64,000 nt of DNA from Cerasicoccus frondis (GCA_031296915.1 JAVDPC010000002.1:186001-250000), one strand, 5' to 3'. Numbered from the stretch's first letter, positions 8,881 to 18,336 are shown. Notes: generated by a model not told the origin, from the sequence alone. Program-made: numbers and translations.

Positions 8881-9132
8881 CTAACCTATCAGGCGATCAT
8901 AATCATCGTGGCTTCCGATCCACACCCACGTATATCCATGACCCGCCTCGACTGCCAGCGCCCGGTAATTAAGGCCCACTCTGGCCGACCAGAATTTGCC
9001 AACCTTCTTAAGCTGTAAAGACGGATGCGCGGCATCCTCCTTAAGCAACTCGAAATTCTTGCGCGCCAGGCTCTGAACTTCCGGGGCCAACGAATCGAGA
9101 CACTTCCAAAAGCGGTCCGTTGCCTTGTGCAT
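8881..9132 (-). CDS. RelE/ParE-superfamily toxin-like protein
   Basis: 83 residues with the compact RelE/ParE pattern: FWKCLDSLAPEVQSLARKNF, the HPSLQLKKV turn, FWSARVGLNYRAL as the core strand, and VWIGSHDDYDRLIG at the end. Homologues in this fold are ribosome-dependent mRNA interferases or gyrase inhibitors; which applies here is not visible. The ATG follows the antitoxin stop with no gap (TAG-ATG at 9130-9135), the typical antitoxin-first arrangement. It sits at the edge of an accessory AT-rich segment. Confidence 0.82.
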   Translation of the reverse strand: MHKATDRFWKCLDSLAPEVQSLARKNFELLKEDAAHPSLQLKKVGKFWSARVGLNYRALAVEAGHGYTWVWIGSHDDYDRLIG

Positions 9133-9333
9133 CTAGAGATCTTTCAACGAGCCCTGGTCAGCTTCCGCACGCGCCTCATCGATCAAGAAATCAAGCTTCC
9201 CCGAATCAGAATCCTCGGCAAGGTGCGCATCCCACTTGTCCCAGTCCTTTTCCGAGAGCCAGCGACGCAGCTCAACGAACTGAGATTCAGGGAGGCCGGC
9301 AATGGCCACCTTGATTTCTTCGATTGTAGACAT
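9133..9333 (-). CDS. putative antitoxin of the RelE/ParE pair
   Basis: 66 residues, acidic, beginning MSTIEEIKVAIAGLPESQFV with a predicted helix and ending in a Lys/Asp tail. Short proteins with this start (an 'EEI..AI..LP..E' helix) commonly precede HPSL-type RelE toxins as addiction-module components. No ribbon-helix-helix or HTH motif is obvious. The call rests mainly on the zero-gap linkage to the toxin. Confidence 0.7.
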   Translation of the reverse strand: MSTIEEIKVAIAGLPESQFVELRRWLSEKDWDKWDAHLAEDSDSGKLDFLIDEARAEADQGSLKDL

Positions 9334-9482
9334 GGGGGAAGGTTAGCAGGGATTCACCCATTTGGCAATTTCTGTTTGCCGGACATAAGGTGAAGCAATC
9401 AGGCTCCGAAGGAAGGGATAAGAAATCCCAGTTTCTACTGGTAGAAACGCCCTCAAGCTCAGATGTCGCCCTACTTAACTTC

Positions 9483-10166
9483 TTATTTCATCGGCTCAGC
9501 ACTTGTAGTCGCATTAGCTACTTCTGGTTTCACGCTGACTTCAGTTTTATCACCTTGCGCCAAACGTATGATCTCAGAGGCGATATTATAACTATCTTCC
9601 AAACCAGAGAAATATAGGGAAAGCTTTAATTTGAGCGAATTTCTGAAGAATGGATCATCTATAGATTCACAGAGTTTCAGAGATTCTTCCAGTTTTCGAT
9701 CCTGTCTCAACTTATCGAAAAAATCTGACATTAATTGGCGTGCTTTGTTTGATTGAACAAAAAACAATGCTGCTACCACATCTACAATCGCTCCAGCAAC
9801 AATTCCAAGGTAGCCAGACTCTTCCGAATACGTAAACACAGAGGTGGCAATGATTAAAAATCCCAGCGTAGCAAAAACCAAGCTAAACCAAAAACTAATC
9901 CTACACTGACTAATACTTTGCTGATGGTATTCATCAAACTTATTAACATCATAGGCAATTTTCTGCATTTCAGCTGCAGAAATGTGAACGTCATTCGCAT
10001 TTCCGTAGATTACTATCTGTCGATCACTCTCTTTATCTTTAGGTTTTTTGAAGTCGAAGATGCTTTTCTTCCACCCAATCCATATCGAAAACCCTGCTAA
10101 GCCTAGTGCTACAATTGGCAGCACTATTTCTTTCAACATAAATGATATACCTTCAATCCAACTCAT
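9483..10166 (-). CDS. TRADD-N-associated membrane-domain protein (conflict-system type)
   Basis: 227 residues. Three membrane segments: ~13-31, ~92-112 and ~119-137. The middle and C-terminal parts match my recollection of the TRADD-N-associated 2-TM domain: SQCRISFWFSLVFATLGF, GYLGIVAGAIVDVVAALFFV, QSNKARQLMSDFFDKLRQDR. That domain was described in multicellular or complex bacteria next to predicted death-like/NTPase conflict modules. Here no TRADD-N or NTPase partner is adjacent. The gene is clearly more AT-rich than its neighbours and lies beside a toxin-antitoxin pair, which suggests transfer. The fold assignment is from memory of the family; function (membrane effector or sensor) is inferred. 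Confidence 0.72.
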   Translation of the reverse strand: MSWIEGISFMLKEIVLPIVALGLAGFSIWIGWKKSIFDFKKPKDKESDRQIVIYGNANDVHISAAEMQKIAYDVNKFDEYHQQSISQCRISFWFSLVFATLGFLIIATSVFTYSEESGYLGIVAGAIVDVVAALFFVQSNKARQLMSDFFDKLRQDRKLEESLKLCESIDDPFFRNSLKLKLSLYFSGLEDSYNIASEIIRLAQGDKTEVSVKPEVANATTSAEPMK

Positions 10167-10279
10167 TCCAGTTCATTAGTTCAAAGTAGCATTTGAAATA
10201 GGAATATTTAAAAAATAGATTTATTAAATACCATTTAATAATAAGTAAACACGATTTTGAAGCCTTGTGAAAAGCAGCA

Positions 10280-10993
10280 TCACCCCGCCTCCTCCACCGC
10301 GATGTCCCCTTCCAGCAGTGTGCCGGTCTTGGCGGGGTGGCGACGGATGACGCGGAGCTTCGCGGCGCCGGTGAAGTCGTCGGGGATGCGGGCCAGGAGC
10401 TCATGACGCGAAATCGGCACCACGGTGGTTAACTGGACCGCCGCCTTGCGCGGGCGAATCAGGAACACGCCCTCGTCTTCCCCAGCTGGATCGTAGTTGA
10501 GTTGCGCGCCGCGGATGCGCACAAAGCCGCCGGCCACATAGACATTGGGCTCCGTCAGTTCCTGCCCCTTCTCATCGAGGGCCTTGACTTGCTGGACGAT
10601 CGGCGCCTTGGAGTTCGCGTTTACCCGGCGGCGGACCAGCTTCTCGCCCGCTTGGGCAATGCGCGCCTGCAGCTTCCGCGGCAAGATCCACGAGATGGTC
10701 AGCTTGACCTGCTTGTCCAAAATGCGGCCGGGCGTGTCGTCGAAGGAGCCCTTCATGCCGAGCCGGGTGCGGCCGAGCGGCCCGAAGTCGACCTCCCGCC
10801 CCTTTGTGGCGTTGAGAGCGAGCCACTCCTGCATGAGCTCCACCACTGCCCCGGCCTGCGTCTCACTGACGCCGCCGCGCTCGCGGCAGTATTGCTGAAA
10901 CTCCGCAAAGCCGACCCGCTCTCCGGTGTGTAAAATGAGCCGTTTGCTGCCCGGCTTCACCGGATTGTCCTGCACGCTGACTTTGACTTCCAT
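10280..10993 (-). CDS. HU-like DNA-binding domain protein with DUF4469 Ig-like C-terminus
   Basis: 237 residues from the ATG at 10993, chosen because GGAGGA stands about 10 bases upstream; the longer frame to 11062 lacks such a site. The N-terminal ~115 residues have the HU/IHF-like pattern (TGERVGFAEFQQYCRERGG, LMQEWLALNATKGREVDFGP, LGRTRLGMKG). The C-terminal part (~155-237, VYVAGGFVRIRGAQLNYDPA) resembles the Ig-like DUF4469 domain. Such two-domain proteins are known mostly from Bacteroidota and Verrucomicrobiota and are presumed chromosome-associated. The target is unknown. Confidence 0.78.
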   Translation of the reverse strand: MEVKVSVQDNPVKPGSKRLILHTGERVGFAEFQQYCRERGGVSETQAGAVVELMQEWLALNATKGREVDFGPLGRTRLGMKGSFDDTPGRILDKQVKLTISWILPRKLQARIAQAGEKLVRRRVNANSKAPIVQQVKALDEKGQELTEPNVYVAGGFVRIRGAQLNYDPAGEDEGVFLIRPRKAAVQLTTVVPISRHELLARIPDDFTGAAKLRVIRRHPAKTGTLLEGDIAVEEAG

Positions 10994-11259
10994 AACTGCC
11001 GTTTCCTCCGTTGCACCAGTGGGTGTTACTCCCAAGCAGTGAGGCATTTTGCGGCAAAGCACAAGGGCAATTTATTGTAGTGATCCTATCGATCTAACTT
11101 TTTGATACTATCGATATAAAATATTGGTATTATCGTTATAATTAATCGATAGCTTCAATTTATTTAAATACCCTACTGACTTCAAGCAGCATGCACCACT
11201 GCACTGGAGCAAATTCCACCTCAGGCTCAGAGCAAAACGCTACTTAGCAATGGATTTAA
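10994..11259. other. AT-rich intergenic stretch
   Basis: The region upstream of the HU-like gene becomes very AT-rich between ~11090 and 11220, with repeated ATCGAT and TATCGATA-like words (TCGAT occurs four times within about 70 bases). It holds no credible gene. It probably contains the promoter of the HU-like gene. Confidence 0.5.
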
Positions 11260-11355
11260 AAAGGTGGAGCCCGGTGTCCCAACCGGGCTTGCAATTGCCT
11301 CTCAGGAAACTCTTAGGATGGAACAAGCCCGGTAGGGACACCGGGCTCCACCTTT
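11260..11355. repeat. REPIN-like paired inverted hairpins, 31-bp arms
   Basis: 11260-11290 and 11325-11355 are inverted copies with one mismatch in 31. Each arm contains GGTGGAGCCCGGTGTCCC and folds alone: AGCCCGGT pairs with ACCGGGCT over a GTCCCA or GTCCCT loop. The spacer is 34 bases. A single further copy of the unit lies at 60793-60821. The architecture is the same as at 4891-5040 and 37446-37513, but the stems differ. Confidence 0.87.
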
Positions 11356-11370
11356 GCCAGCAAACAGCGA

Positions 11371-11790
11371 CTAGCTCTTTCGGCCCTCGTCGTATTCGAA
11401 GTATTCGATCATGGTTTGGATTTCGTCGCGGTCGGCGAGGCCACTCTCGGCTTTGCGGCGGGCGACGATTTCTGCGGCCGGGTCGTTTTGACCACGCTTG
11501 CTCAGGTAGTCATTCCAGATGTGGATATCGAGTTCGTTGAGCTCACGGCCGCTGGCAAAGCACCAGTCGAGCACCTCCTCATCGGAGCCGCCGGCCAGCG
11601 TCTTGGCAACGAGTGCGTCATAGGACACACGGAGAAAGCCCGCACAGCGTTCGTCGAAGCCTTTGCCGAGGTTGTCGACGAAGTCTTCGCGCAGCTCACC
11701 GCGCGCGTGCTTGCGGATCTTGTCCAGCATGCGCGGGAAATAGATCATGCCCTTGGTGGTTTCGTATGCAGAGATCGGTGTTTCTTTCAT
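11371..11790 (-). CDS. DUF5069 domain-containing protein
   Basis: 139 residues with the DUF5069 pattern: MIYFPRMLDKIRKHARGEL near the start, LGKGFDERCAGFL, VLDWCFASGRELNELDIHIW and NDYLSKRGQND. The family is widespread in Verrucomicrobiota and Planctomycetota and has no known function. No signal peptide or membrane segment is seen, so it is probably cytoplasmic. Its downstream side carries a REPIN-like pair. Confidence 0.85.
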   Translation of the reverse strand: MKETPISAYETTKGMIYFPRMLDKIRKHARGELREDFVDNLGKGFDERCAGFLRVSYDALVAKTLAGGSDEEVLDWCFASGRELNELDIHIWNDYLSKRGQNDPAAEIVARRKAESGLADRDEIQTMIEYFEYDEGRKS

Positions 11791-11843
11791 GATGTTCTAT
11801 TTTGGAAATAAAGTTTTCCGTTAGTATTGATCAAATTGCCCTC

Positions 11844-12770
11844 TCAGCCCTTTCGCACAGTGTGCGAAACTGTGGATGCAACGGCACGTTGCCGTTGCCG
11901 GACGACGATGCCGCTGCCGACGAGGATCAGCGCGCTGCCCAGGATGATCGGCAGGCCGTAGGTTTCGTGGAAAAACACCATGCCGCCAACTGCATTGAGG
12001 ATAGGCAGGATGAGCTGGATCGATGCGCCCTTGGCCACGGGCAAATGTTCATAGGCAACCGTCATCACCATCTGCCCGCCCGCCACGAGGACGCCGGCGC
12101 CGAGCATCAACGCAACGTTGGCGAAGCCGGGCGTGAGATCCGTCAGCCCAATGAACGGCACGGCGACGAGCATGCCGTAGATCGCCTGCGCCGCGTAGAT
12201 CGTGGTGCTGCTTTCGGTTCGCACGAGGAGCCGAATGAGCATCACGATGCCACCTGCGGAAATAGCGCCGCCAATTGCCACCAAGTGGTAGACGCCGATG
12301 CCCTCCAGGGAAAATCCACAGAGGATCGGAATGCCAGTAAACGCCACGGCGAGGCCAAGGGCTTGCTGGCGGTTGAGTCGTTCGCCGAGGAATAGCGCGG
12401 CGAACAACGTGCCCCACAAAACGTAGGTCAGGTTGAGCACGCTGGCGGTGCCGAGGTCCATGTGGAACACGGTCACGTAAAACATCGCCAGCGCCACGCC
12501 CCCCAGGATGCCACGCAGGATGAGTAGCGGCTTATAAAAGACGCGCAGCACCTGCCCAGCCCCGGCCCCAGCCAGGAAGACGGCAAAGGTAGTACCCGCC
12601 AGACCGCGATAAAAATTCACCGCCCAGAAGGAAACTTCTCCGCGCTGCCCAAGGTATTTGACGATCAGGCAATTCACGCTGAAGAGCACGACGGACAAGA
12701 GCATCAACAAGACGCCCCGTGCGGTTGCGCTCAGATTCACTGCGGGTATTCGGATGAGTTTTGCGATCAT
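11844..12770 (-). CDS. EamA/DMT-family transporter
   Basis: 308 residues with ten hydrophobic segments arranged as two EamA halves, characteristic of drug/metabolite transporters in the inner membrane. The second half repeats the first (GVLLMLLSVVLFSVNCLIV versus YHLVAIGGAISAGGIVMLI). The substrate is not predictable. The last residues (VASTVSHTVRKG) are encoded by a pair of perfect hairpins at 11851-11898, so the tail is probably repeat-derived. Confidence 0.9.
   Translation of the reverse strand: MIAKLIRIPAVNLSATARGVLLMLLSVVLFSVNCLIVKYLGQRGEVSFWAVNFYRGLAGTTFAVFLAGAGAGQVLRVFYKPLLILRGILGGVALAMFYVTVFHMDLGTASVLNLTYVLWGTLFAALFLGERLNRQQALGLAVAFTGIPILCGFSLEGIGVYHLVAIGGAISAGGIVMLIRLLVRTESSTTIYAAQAIYGMLVAVPFIGLTDLTPGFANVALMLGAGVLVAGGQMVMTVAYEHLPVAKGASIQLILPILNAVGGMVFFHETYGLPIILGSALILVGSGIVVRQRQRAVASTVSHTVRKG
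11851..11898 (-). repeat. tandem triloop hairpin pair (copy A)
   Basis: TTTCGCAC-AGT-GTGCGAAA (11851-11869) and GCAACGGCA-CGT-TGCCGTTGC (11878-11898) are two perfect hairpins with three-base loops, 8 bases apart. The same composite, with partly different stems but the same order and the same 8-base spacer, lies beside the fusA stop at 39842-39883. Here it lies inside the transporter's 3' end. Confidence 0.72.
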
Positions 12771-13312
12771 TGGTCATCGGCGGAGCGCCTGACCGAACAG
12801 TTACCCTGAAAAACGAAGTTTGCAATATCCAGGGGCCATCCGGTTAAGGCCCCTGTTGGTGTTAACTACACACGCACAACAGAAGCCTCCGCGTTCCAAA
12901 TGCGAACGACGACGGTCCAAAGGTTGACGTGTTTCAATATAAACATTGCGAGCAAATGCATGGTTCGCAATGAGTCCGCATCCGCGAGCTTTTTCTACGC
13001 ACGATTGGTTAAGCTACTGAGGGATAATGACATTCAGACTTCTCACTGATCCAGGTCATGCGAGATGCGAAGCTGCAGAATCAACAATCTCCAGCTCGTG
13101 TTATGTCTAGAGAGCATTTTTTGGCCAGTTTGGCCTCAAAAACACGGGTAATACATAGAGGTCGCCATAAGCCATTAAGCTTCTCCCGATCCCACAATGA
13201 ACGATTGCGGGAAGCTACGGCATACCCGCCGCTTAGCGCGGTAACCGTTCCATTGATTTCGGCTGCTCATCCCAAGGTATGCACGATCTCTTGCCAATCC
13301 AACTTTGTTGTC
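12771..13312. other. intergenic region between transporter and modular protein
   Basis: About 540 bases between divergent genes. CAGGGGCC (12830-12837) and GGCCCCTG (12848-12855) form an 8-bp hairpin without a T-run. The frame of the following protein is open back to 13058, but its first 85 codons carry no signal-peptide character. Promoters for both genes should be here; none stands out clearly. Confidence 0.4.
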
Positions 13313-16300
13313 ATGAAAGTCATCGCCAAAACATACTACGCTTTAAAACAGGCGTCATTGGACGCTGTTTATTTAAGGGTTCGCCTATTCGCCGATTCTG
13401 TTATTCGCCACGTACGGCGTGCGGTGTTGCAACGACGCACGCTAACTCAGGCTGGCTTACTCGTGATGGCCACGCTAACGAGTGCCGACCTATCCGCAAA
13501 TGAGTCGCCGATCAGCGATGCAGGCCTCGATCGCACGGTCGGCCTGGAAGAATTGAGTCCAGATGAGGTAGCGTCGTCACTCACGATTGATGTGAGTTCT
13601 GGTTCATCGAGTAACATTTCCGGCGGATATGTCTGGCAATCCTTCACTGCGCCAGACAACGCAGATTATCTGCGCAGCGTATCTTTGAAGTATAATTCAG
13701 TCGACGCGATAACCGGTGATAGAACCGCCCTGATCTATGAAGGGGAAGGCGACTCCGGCGAGCTTCTGGGAGAAGTGACGGTGGACGCGATCACGTCAAC
13801 CTGGACCAATTTTGACTTTGGCGCGATCCCGATCGTTCCAGGCCAGACTTACACCATTGCGTGCTGGCAGAGCCGATGGGCCTATAGCAATAGTGACCCC
13901 TACCCGGACGGACAATCCAGCAACTCGAACGCTTCGCGGGATTACATGTTTCAATTGTATACTTCGTCAAAGCAATACGCTGCGATTGCATTGGATGGTT
14001 CGGGCAGCAGCGATCCGGAAGACGGCAACAACCTCAGCAGCTACCTGTGGGCGGAGATCAGCGGTCTGGGCGTCACCCTCACCGATGCAGACGCAGCGTT
14101 GGCGACGGCAAGCGGCCTCGAACCCGGGAACGCCTACACTTTTGAGCTGACCGTAACTGACCAGGAAGGAGCCTCTGATTCAGATTCCGTAACGATTACC
14201 ACGCATGAAGCGCCCACCGCCGATGCGGGTTCGGCTATCGTGACGACGACTGGCAGCGCGACCTTAACCGGTTCAGGCAGCGACCCGGAGGACGGAACCA
14301 ATGTTACCTACTGGTGGGAGGAAACCAGCGGTCTGGGCGCAACACTTGCGAACGCCGATAGCGCCAGTGCGACGGCCAGCGGGCTGATTGCGGGAAACAC
14401 GTACGTCTTTCGTTTGACCGTGACCGATCAAAGCGGCGCCACGGCTGCCGATGAAGTCGAGGTTTATGCAACGACTGCTCCCGTCGCCGATGCCGGGGCT
14501 GATGAAACGCTTGGCCTGGAGTCACTGAGCCCGGATCAGATAACGCCGACCCTAAGCGCCAATATGGAAACCGGCATCTACAGTAGTGACAGTGAGGGCG
14601 CCATTTGGCAGTCTTTCACCGCGCCGGCGGGCGCCGATTACCTGCATAGCCTGGCCCTCGGCTATGACCTCTCAACGGAGTCCAACTTCTTCCGCACGGT
14701 GACCGTCTACGAGGGCGAAGGAGACACCGGCGCTGTCCTGGGAACGGCAACCGCAATTGTCGATGAGGAATGGACGACTTTTACCTTTGATGGGATTCCG
14801 CTGACTGAAGGCCAGACCTATTCCTTTGGGTCAGACCAACAGTACTGGAAATACGCGATCAATAGCTTTTATGATGGCGGCCATCGCAGCACGGGCGACT
14901 CCCACGACGCCTATTTCCGTCTTTACACCTATGATGCAGCCGCAAGGTTTGCGCCAATTGTTCTAACAGGCTCAGGCAGCGATGCCGAAGATGGGAGCAA
15001 CGTCACCTACCAATGGGTGGAAACCAGCGGCTTGGGCGCGGCGCTGACCAATGCAGACGCCGCAGATGTCACCATTGGCAGTCTTCTGCCGGGCGAAACG
15101 TATACCTTTTCACTGACCGTTACCGATCAAGTTGGCGCTGCAAACACGGACACTGTCGTCATTACCACGCATCGGGCGCCAATCGTCGACGCCGGTCCCG
15201 ACATCGCGGAAATCGGTAGCAGCAGTGTGACTTTGAGCGGTTCCGGCAGTGACCCGGATGGCGGCGCAGTCACTTATCAATGGATACAAATCAGTGGTCT
15301 AACGTTGACGCTCTCCAACGCTGATACCGAAGACCTGACCGTTAGCGGCTTAGTCGCCGGCAACAGCTACACCTTCCAATTAACCGTAACCGATGAAGAA
15401 AACGCTTCGGCCGCAGACTTCGTCTCCATCTACACCAGCCAGTTGCCCATCGTCAACGCCGGCGCCGACATCATCGCGAACAGCGACAGCGTTACCTTGA
15501 ACGGAACCGGCAGTAATCCGGATGGAGGCGATGTGAGTTACCTGTGGGAGGAAACCAGTGGTCTCGGCGCAATACTCGCCAATGCTGATACCGCGAATCC
15601 AACCGCCAGCGGTCTCGTCGTTGGCGCCACCTACACCTTCCAGCTGACGCTTACGAATCAAGTTGGGGCGTCGGACACCGACGAGGTCGAAGTTTACGTG
15701 AACGCTGCTCCCTCCGCCGACGCCGGCTCCGATATCATTACGGTCAACAGCAGCGTTACCCTGACGGGCTCAGGCAGCGACGCCGAAGACGGAACCGACG
15801 TCACCTATTTATGGGAGGAGACCAGTGGTCTGGGCGCAACGCTTGCCAACGCCGATAGCGCTAGTGCGACCGCTAGCGCCCTGATTGCCGGGAACGCGTA
15901 TGTCTTTCGATTGACAGTGACCGATCAGGACGGCTCCACGGCGACCGATGAAGTCGCGGTTTACCCAACGACTGCTCCCACCGCCGACGCCGGAGTCGGG
16001 GGTGATGTCGGCCTGCGGTTTTTGAACCCCGATGAAGTTTCGCCAACGTTGAGCGCAGAAATGGAAACGGGCATCTACGTGAATACGACTCAAGGCGAGA
16101 TCTGGCAGTCCATCACCACGCCGGATGGCGCCGACTATCTTCACAGCGTCGCCATTGGCTATGATCTTTCTGAGGAAACCGGCTTCGAAAGAACGGTCAC
16201 CATCTACGAAGGTGAAGGAACCGATGGAGCCGTCCTGGGAACGATCACGGCAGTGGTGGATGCTGAATGGACCACTTTCGTCCTGGATGACGCGATTCCG

Positions 16301-18322
16301 CTGACTGCGGGTCAGGTCTATTCGATTGCGACTGATCGGCAGTATTGGAAATACGCCATCAATGATTATTATGACGGGGGCTATCGCAGCATCAACACAG
16401 GCGGCGACAGCTACTTCCGCCTTTACACCTATGACACAGAGTCTGCTTATGCGCAGATTGTTTTGGCAGGCGACGGGAGCGATGCAGAGGATGGAAGCAA
16501 CGTCACCTACCAATGGACGGAAACCAGCGGTCTGGGCGCGACGCTCACCAACGCCGACACTGCGGACGTTACCTTGAGTGGCCTTGTGCCGGGCAATGCT
16601 TACACCTTTTCACTAACGGTCACGGACCAAGCCGGCATTTCCTCCACGGACACGGTCACCATCGACACTCATCAAGCCCCGGTGGTCGACGCTGGGCCCG
16701 ATGTCGTAGCGACCGGCGACAGCGTGATTTTAAGCGGTTCCGGCAGTGACCCGGACGGCGGAAGCGTGACCTACCAATGGACTGAAAGCAGTGGCAGCCT
16801 GTCGCTCACCAACGCGGATACGACCGACGTAACCGCCAGCGGCCTGGTCATCGGAAGCACATACACCTTCCTGTTGACCGTAACGGATGAAAAGGGCGCT
16901 ACGGGCATGGACGAGGTCACGGTATTCGTGACCACCGCCCCCACAGCGGATGCGGGCCAGGACCAGACGGTTAACCTGCTGAGCCTCGATCTGTTCACGC
17001 CGTCACTTTCGCTCGAGGTGGATTCCAGCACAACCGGTTCTTCGAGTGATGGCTTTGTTTGGCAGTCGTTCATTGCGCCAGACAGCGCTGATGTGCTTAC
17101 GAGCATCGCCCTTAACTACAACAACACGCACCTCATCACCGATAGCCGAAGCGCCTTTATCTACGAAGGAGAAGGCGCAGACGGCCAGCTTCTTGGCGAG
17201 GTGACGGTCGATACGATTTCCGCCTGGACAACATTTGACTTCGGTGCGATCCCCATCAAAGGCGGCGAAACCTATACCATCCTCGGTTCGCAAAGCCGGT
17301 GGGCCTTCAGTGGCGCTGACGCCTATCCAGAGGGCCACTCGAGCTCTACGGACGCTGATCGAGATTATGATTTCCGCATCTACACATTATCGACCGGAGC
17401 GGTCCCAATCATCTTGAGCGGTTCCGGCAGTGATCTGGAAGACGGAACGAACGTCATCTATGAGTGGATGCAGGACGATGACAACCCAACTGCAGCGCTC
17501 ACTAATGCAGATACGGCGCAAGTGACGATTAACGGTCTGTTGCCTGGCTATTCCTACACGTTCGTACTGACCGTAACCGACCAGGATGGCGCCTCCACCT
17601 CGAATAGTGTCGAGATCCTGGGGAACACAATCCCAACGGCGGAGGCCGGCTCCGATGTCGACGCAAACAGCGGCAGCGCGACGCTAAGCGGTTCCGGCAG
17701 TGATCCGGATGGCGACGCCTTTACTTATCTTTGGGAACAGATTACGGGCCTGGACGTAATCATGACGAATGCGGACACCGCCAATCCAAGCATCAGCGGT
17801 CTCCTGGCCGATAATGATTATACTTTCCAACTCACGATCACCGATACATACGGCGCATCAGACACCGACGATGTGCTTGTTTCGGTCGAATCCGCCAGTT
17901 CGATCTATGATGATTGGGTGAGCGCACATGTGGCTAACGACGCCGACAAGGATTTTAACGCGGAGATCTTCGGCAACATCACCAATGGCATCGCATTCCT
18001 CGTTGGCGTATCGCCCGAAGACCTCCGTCCATCGGACTTGGGAACAGTCGAATCAAGCAGCGCTGCCATAACGTATAAATTCCGACGGCACGATCAGGCC
18101 CTCGCTTTTAATCCAGTGGTGCAGTATTCCTCAGACATGATCGTCTGGAGCACGATAACGCTCGATAGCGACATTGCGGGGATCTCCGTTACGGAAATCG
18201 ACAACGGTTATGGGACGGATGACCAAGGCGTTGGCGTGGACGAAGTCATGCTCGAAGTCGACACGGCAATCCATCAAAACATATTCATTCGCCAGCAAAT
18301 ATCCGATTTGGTGAATGAATAA
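13313..18322 (+). CDS. giant secreted modular protein with PKD/REJ-like repeats and four sandwich modules
   Basis: 1669 residues from the ATG at 13313 (MKVIAKTYYALKQ), chosen because a basic region and the hydrophobic LTQAGLLVMATLTSADLSAN follow. The frame is open to 13058. Ten PKD/REJ-like domains of ~85 residues are recognised by GSGSDPEDGTNVTY, ETSGLGATL and YTFxLTVTDQxGA. Four ~140-residue modules (WQSFTAP, YEGEGxxGxxLG, FDFGAIP, then an aromatic strand) lie at about residues 76-218, 398-543, 898-1043 and 1218-1360. Modules 1 and 4 resemble each other, as do 2 and 3. The order is A-2-B-4-B-2-A-2, followed by a C-terminal ~140-residue domain. There is no PEP-CTERM motif. It is probably an extracellular adhesion or carbohydrate-binding protein; this is inference. 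Confidence 0.85.
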   Translation: MKVIAKTYYALKQASLDAVYLRVRLFADSVIRHVRRAVLQRRTLTQAGLLVMATLTSADLSANESPISDAGLDRTVGLEELSPDEVASSLTIDVSSGSSSNISGGYVWQSFTAPDNADYLRSVSLKYNSVDAITGDRTALIYEGEGDSGELLGEVTVDAITSTWTNFDFGAIPIVPGQTYTIACWQSRWAYSNSDPYPDGQSSNSNASRDYMFQLYTSSKQYAAIALDGSGSSDPEDGNNLSSYLWAEISGLGVTLTDADAALATASGLEPGNAYTFELTVTDQEGASDSDSVTITTHEAPTADAGSAIVTTTGSATLTGSGSDPEDGTNVTYWWEETSGLGATLANADSASATASGLIAGNTYVFRLTVTDQSGATAADEVEVYATTAPVADAGADETLGLESLSPDQITPTLSANMETGIYSSDSEGAIWQSFTAPAGADYLHSLALGYDLSTESNFFRTVTVYEGEGDTGAVLGTATAIVDEEWTTFTFDGIPLTEGQTYSFGSDQQYWKYAINSFYDGGHRSTGDSHDAYFRLYTYDAAARFAPIVLTGSGSDAEDGSNVTYQWVETSGLGAALTNADAADVTIGSLLPGETYTFSLTVTDQVGAANTDTVVITTHRAPIVDAGPDIAEIGSSSVTLSGSGSDPDGGAVTYQWIQISGLTLTLSNADTEDLTVSGLVAGNSYTFQLTVTDEENASAADFVSIYTSQLPIVNAGADIIANSDSVTLNGTGSNPDGGDVSYLWEETSGLGAILANADTANPTASGLVVGATYTFQLTLTNQVGASDTDEVEVYVNAAPSADAGSDIITVNSSVTLTGSGSDAEDGTDVTYLWEETSGLGATLANADSASATASALIAGNAYVFRLTVTDQDGSTATDEVAVYPTTAPTADAGVGGDVGLRFLNPDEVSPTLSAEMETGIYVNTTQGEIWQSITTPDGADYLHSVAIGYDLSEETGFERTVTIYEGEGTDGAVLGTITAVVDAEWTTFVLDDAIPLTAGQVYSIATDRQYWKYAINDYYDGGYRSINTGGDSYFRLYTYDTESAYAQIVLAGDGSDAEDGSNVTYQWTETSGLGATLTNADTADVTLSGLVPGNAYTFSLTVTDQAGISSTDTVTIDTHQAPVVDAGPDVVATGDSVILSGSGSDPDGGSVTYQWTESSGSLSLTNADTTDVTASGLVIGSTYTFLLTVTDEKGATGMDEVTVFVTTAPTADAGQDQTVNLLSLDLFTPSLSLEVDSSTTGSSSDGFVWQSFIAPDSADVLTSIALNYNNTHLITDSRSAFIYEGEGADGQLLGEVTVDTISAWTTFDFGAIPIKGGETYTILGSQSRWAFSGADAYPEGHSSSTDADRDYDFRIYTLSTGAVPIILSGSGSDLEDGTNVIYEWMQDDDNPTAALTNADTAQVTINGLLPGYSYTFVLTVTDQDGASTSNSVEILGNTIPTAEAGSDVDANSGSATLSGSGSDPDGDAFTYLWEQITGLDVIMTNADTANPSISGLLADNDYTFQLTITDTYGASDTDDVLVSVESASSIYDDWVSAHVANDADKDFNAEIFGNITNGIAFLVGVSPEDLRPSDLGTVESSSAAITYKFRRHDQALAFNPVVQYSSDMIVWSTITLDSDIAGISVTEIDNGYGTDDQGVGVDEVMLEVDTAIHQNIFIRQQISDLVNE

Positions 18323-18336
18323 TCTGACTCCACACT

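Noticed and set aside
13058..13312. 85-codon N-terminal extension of the giant secreted protein
   Set aside because: No signal-peptide character; the ATG at 13313 is followed by a basic region and a hydrophobic segment.
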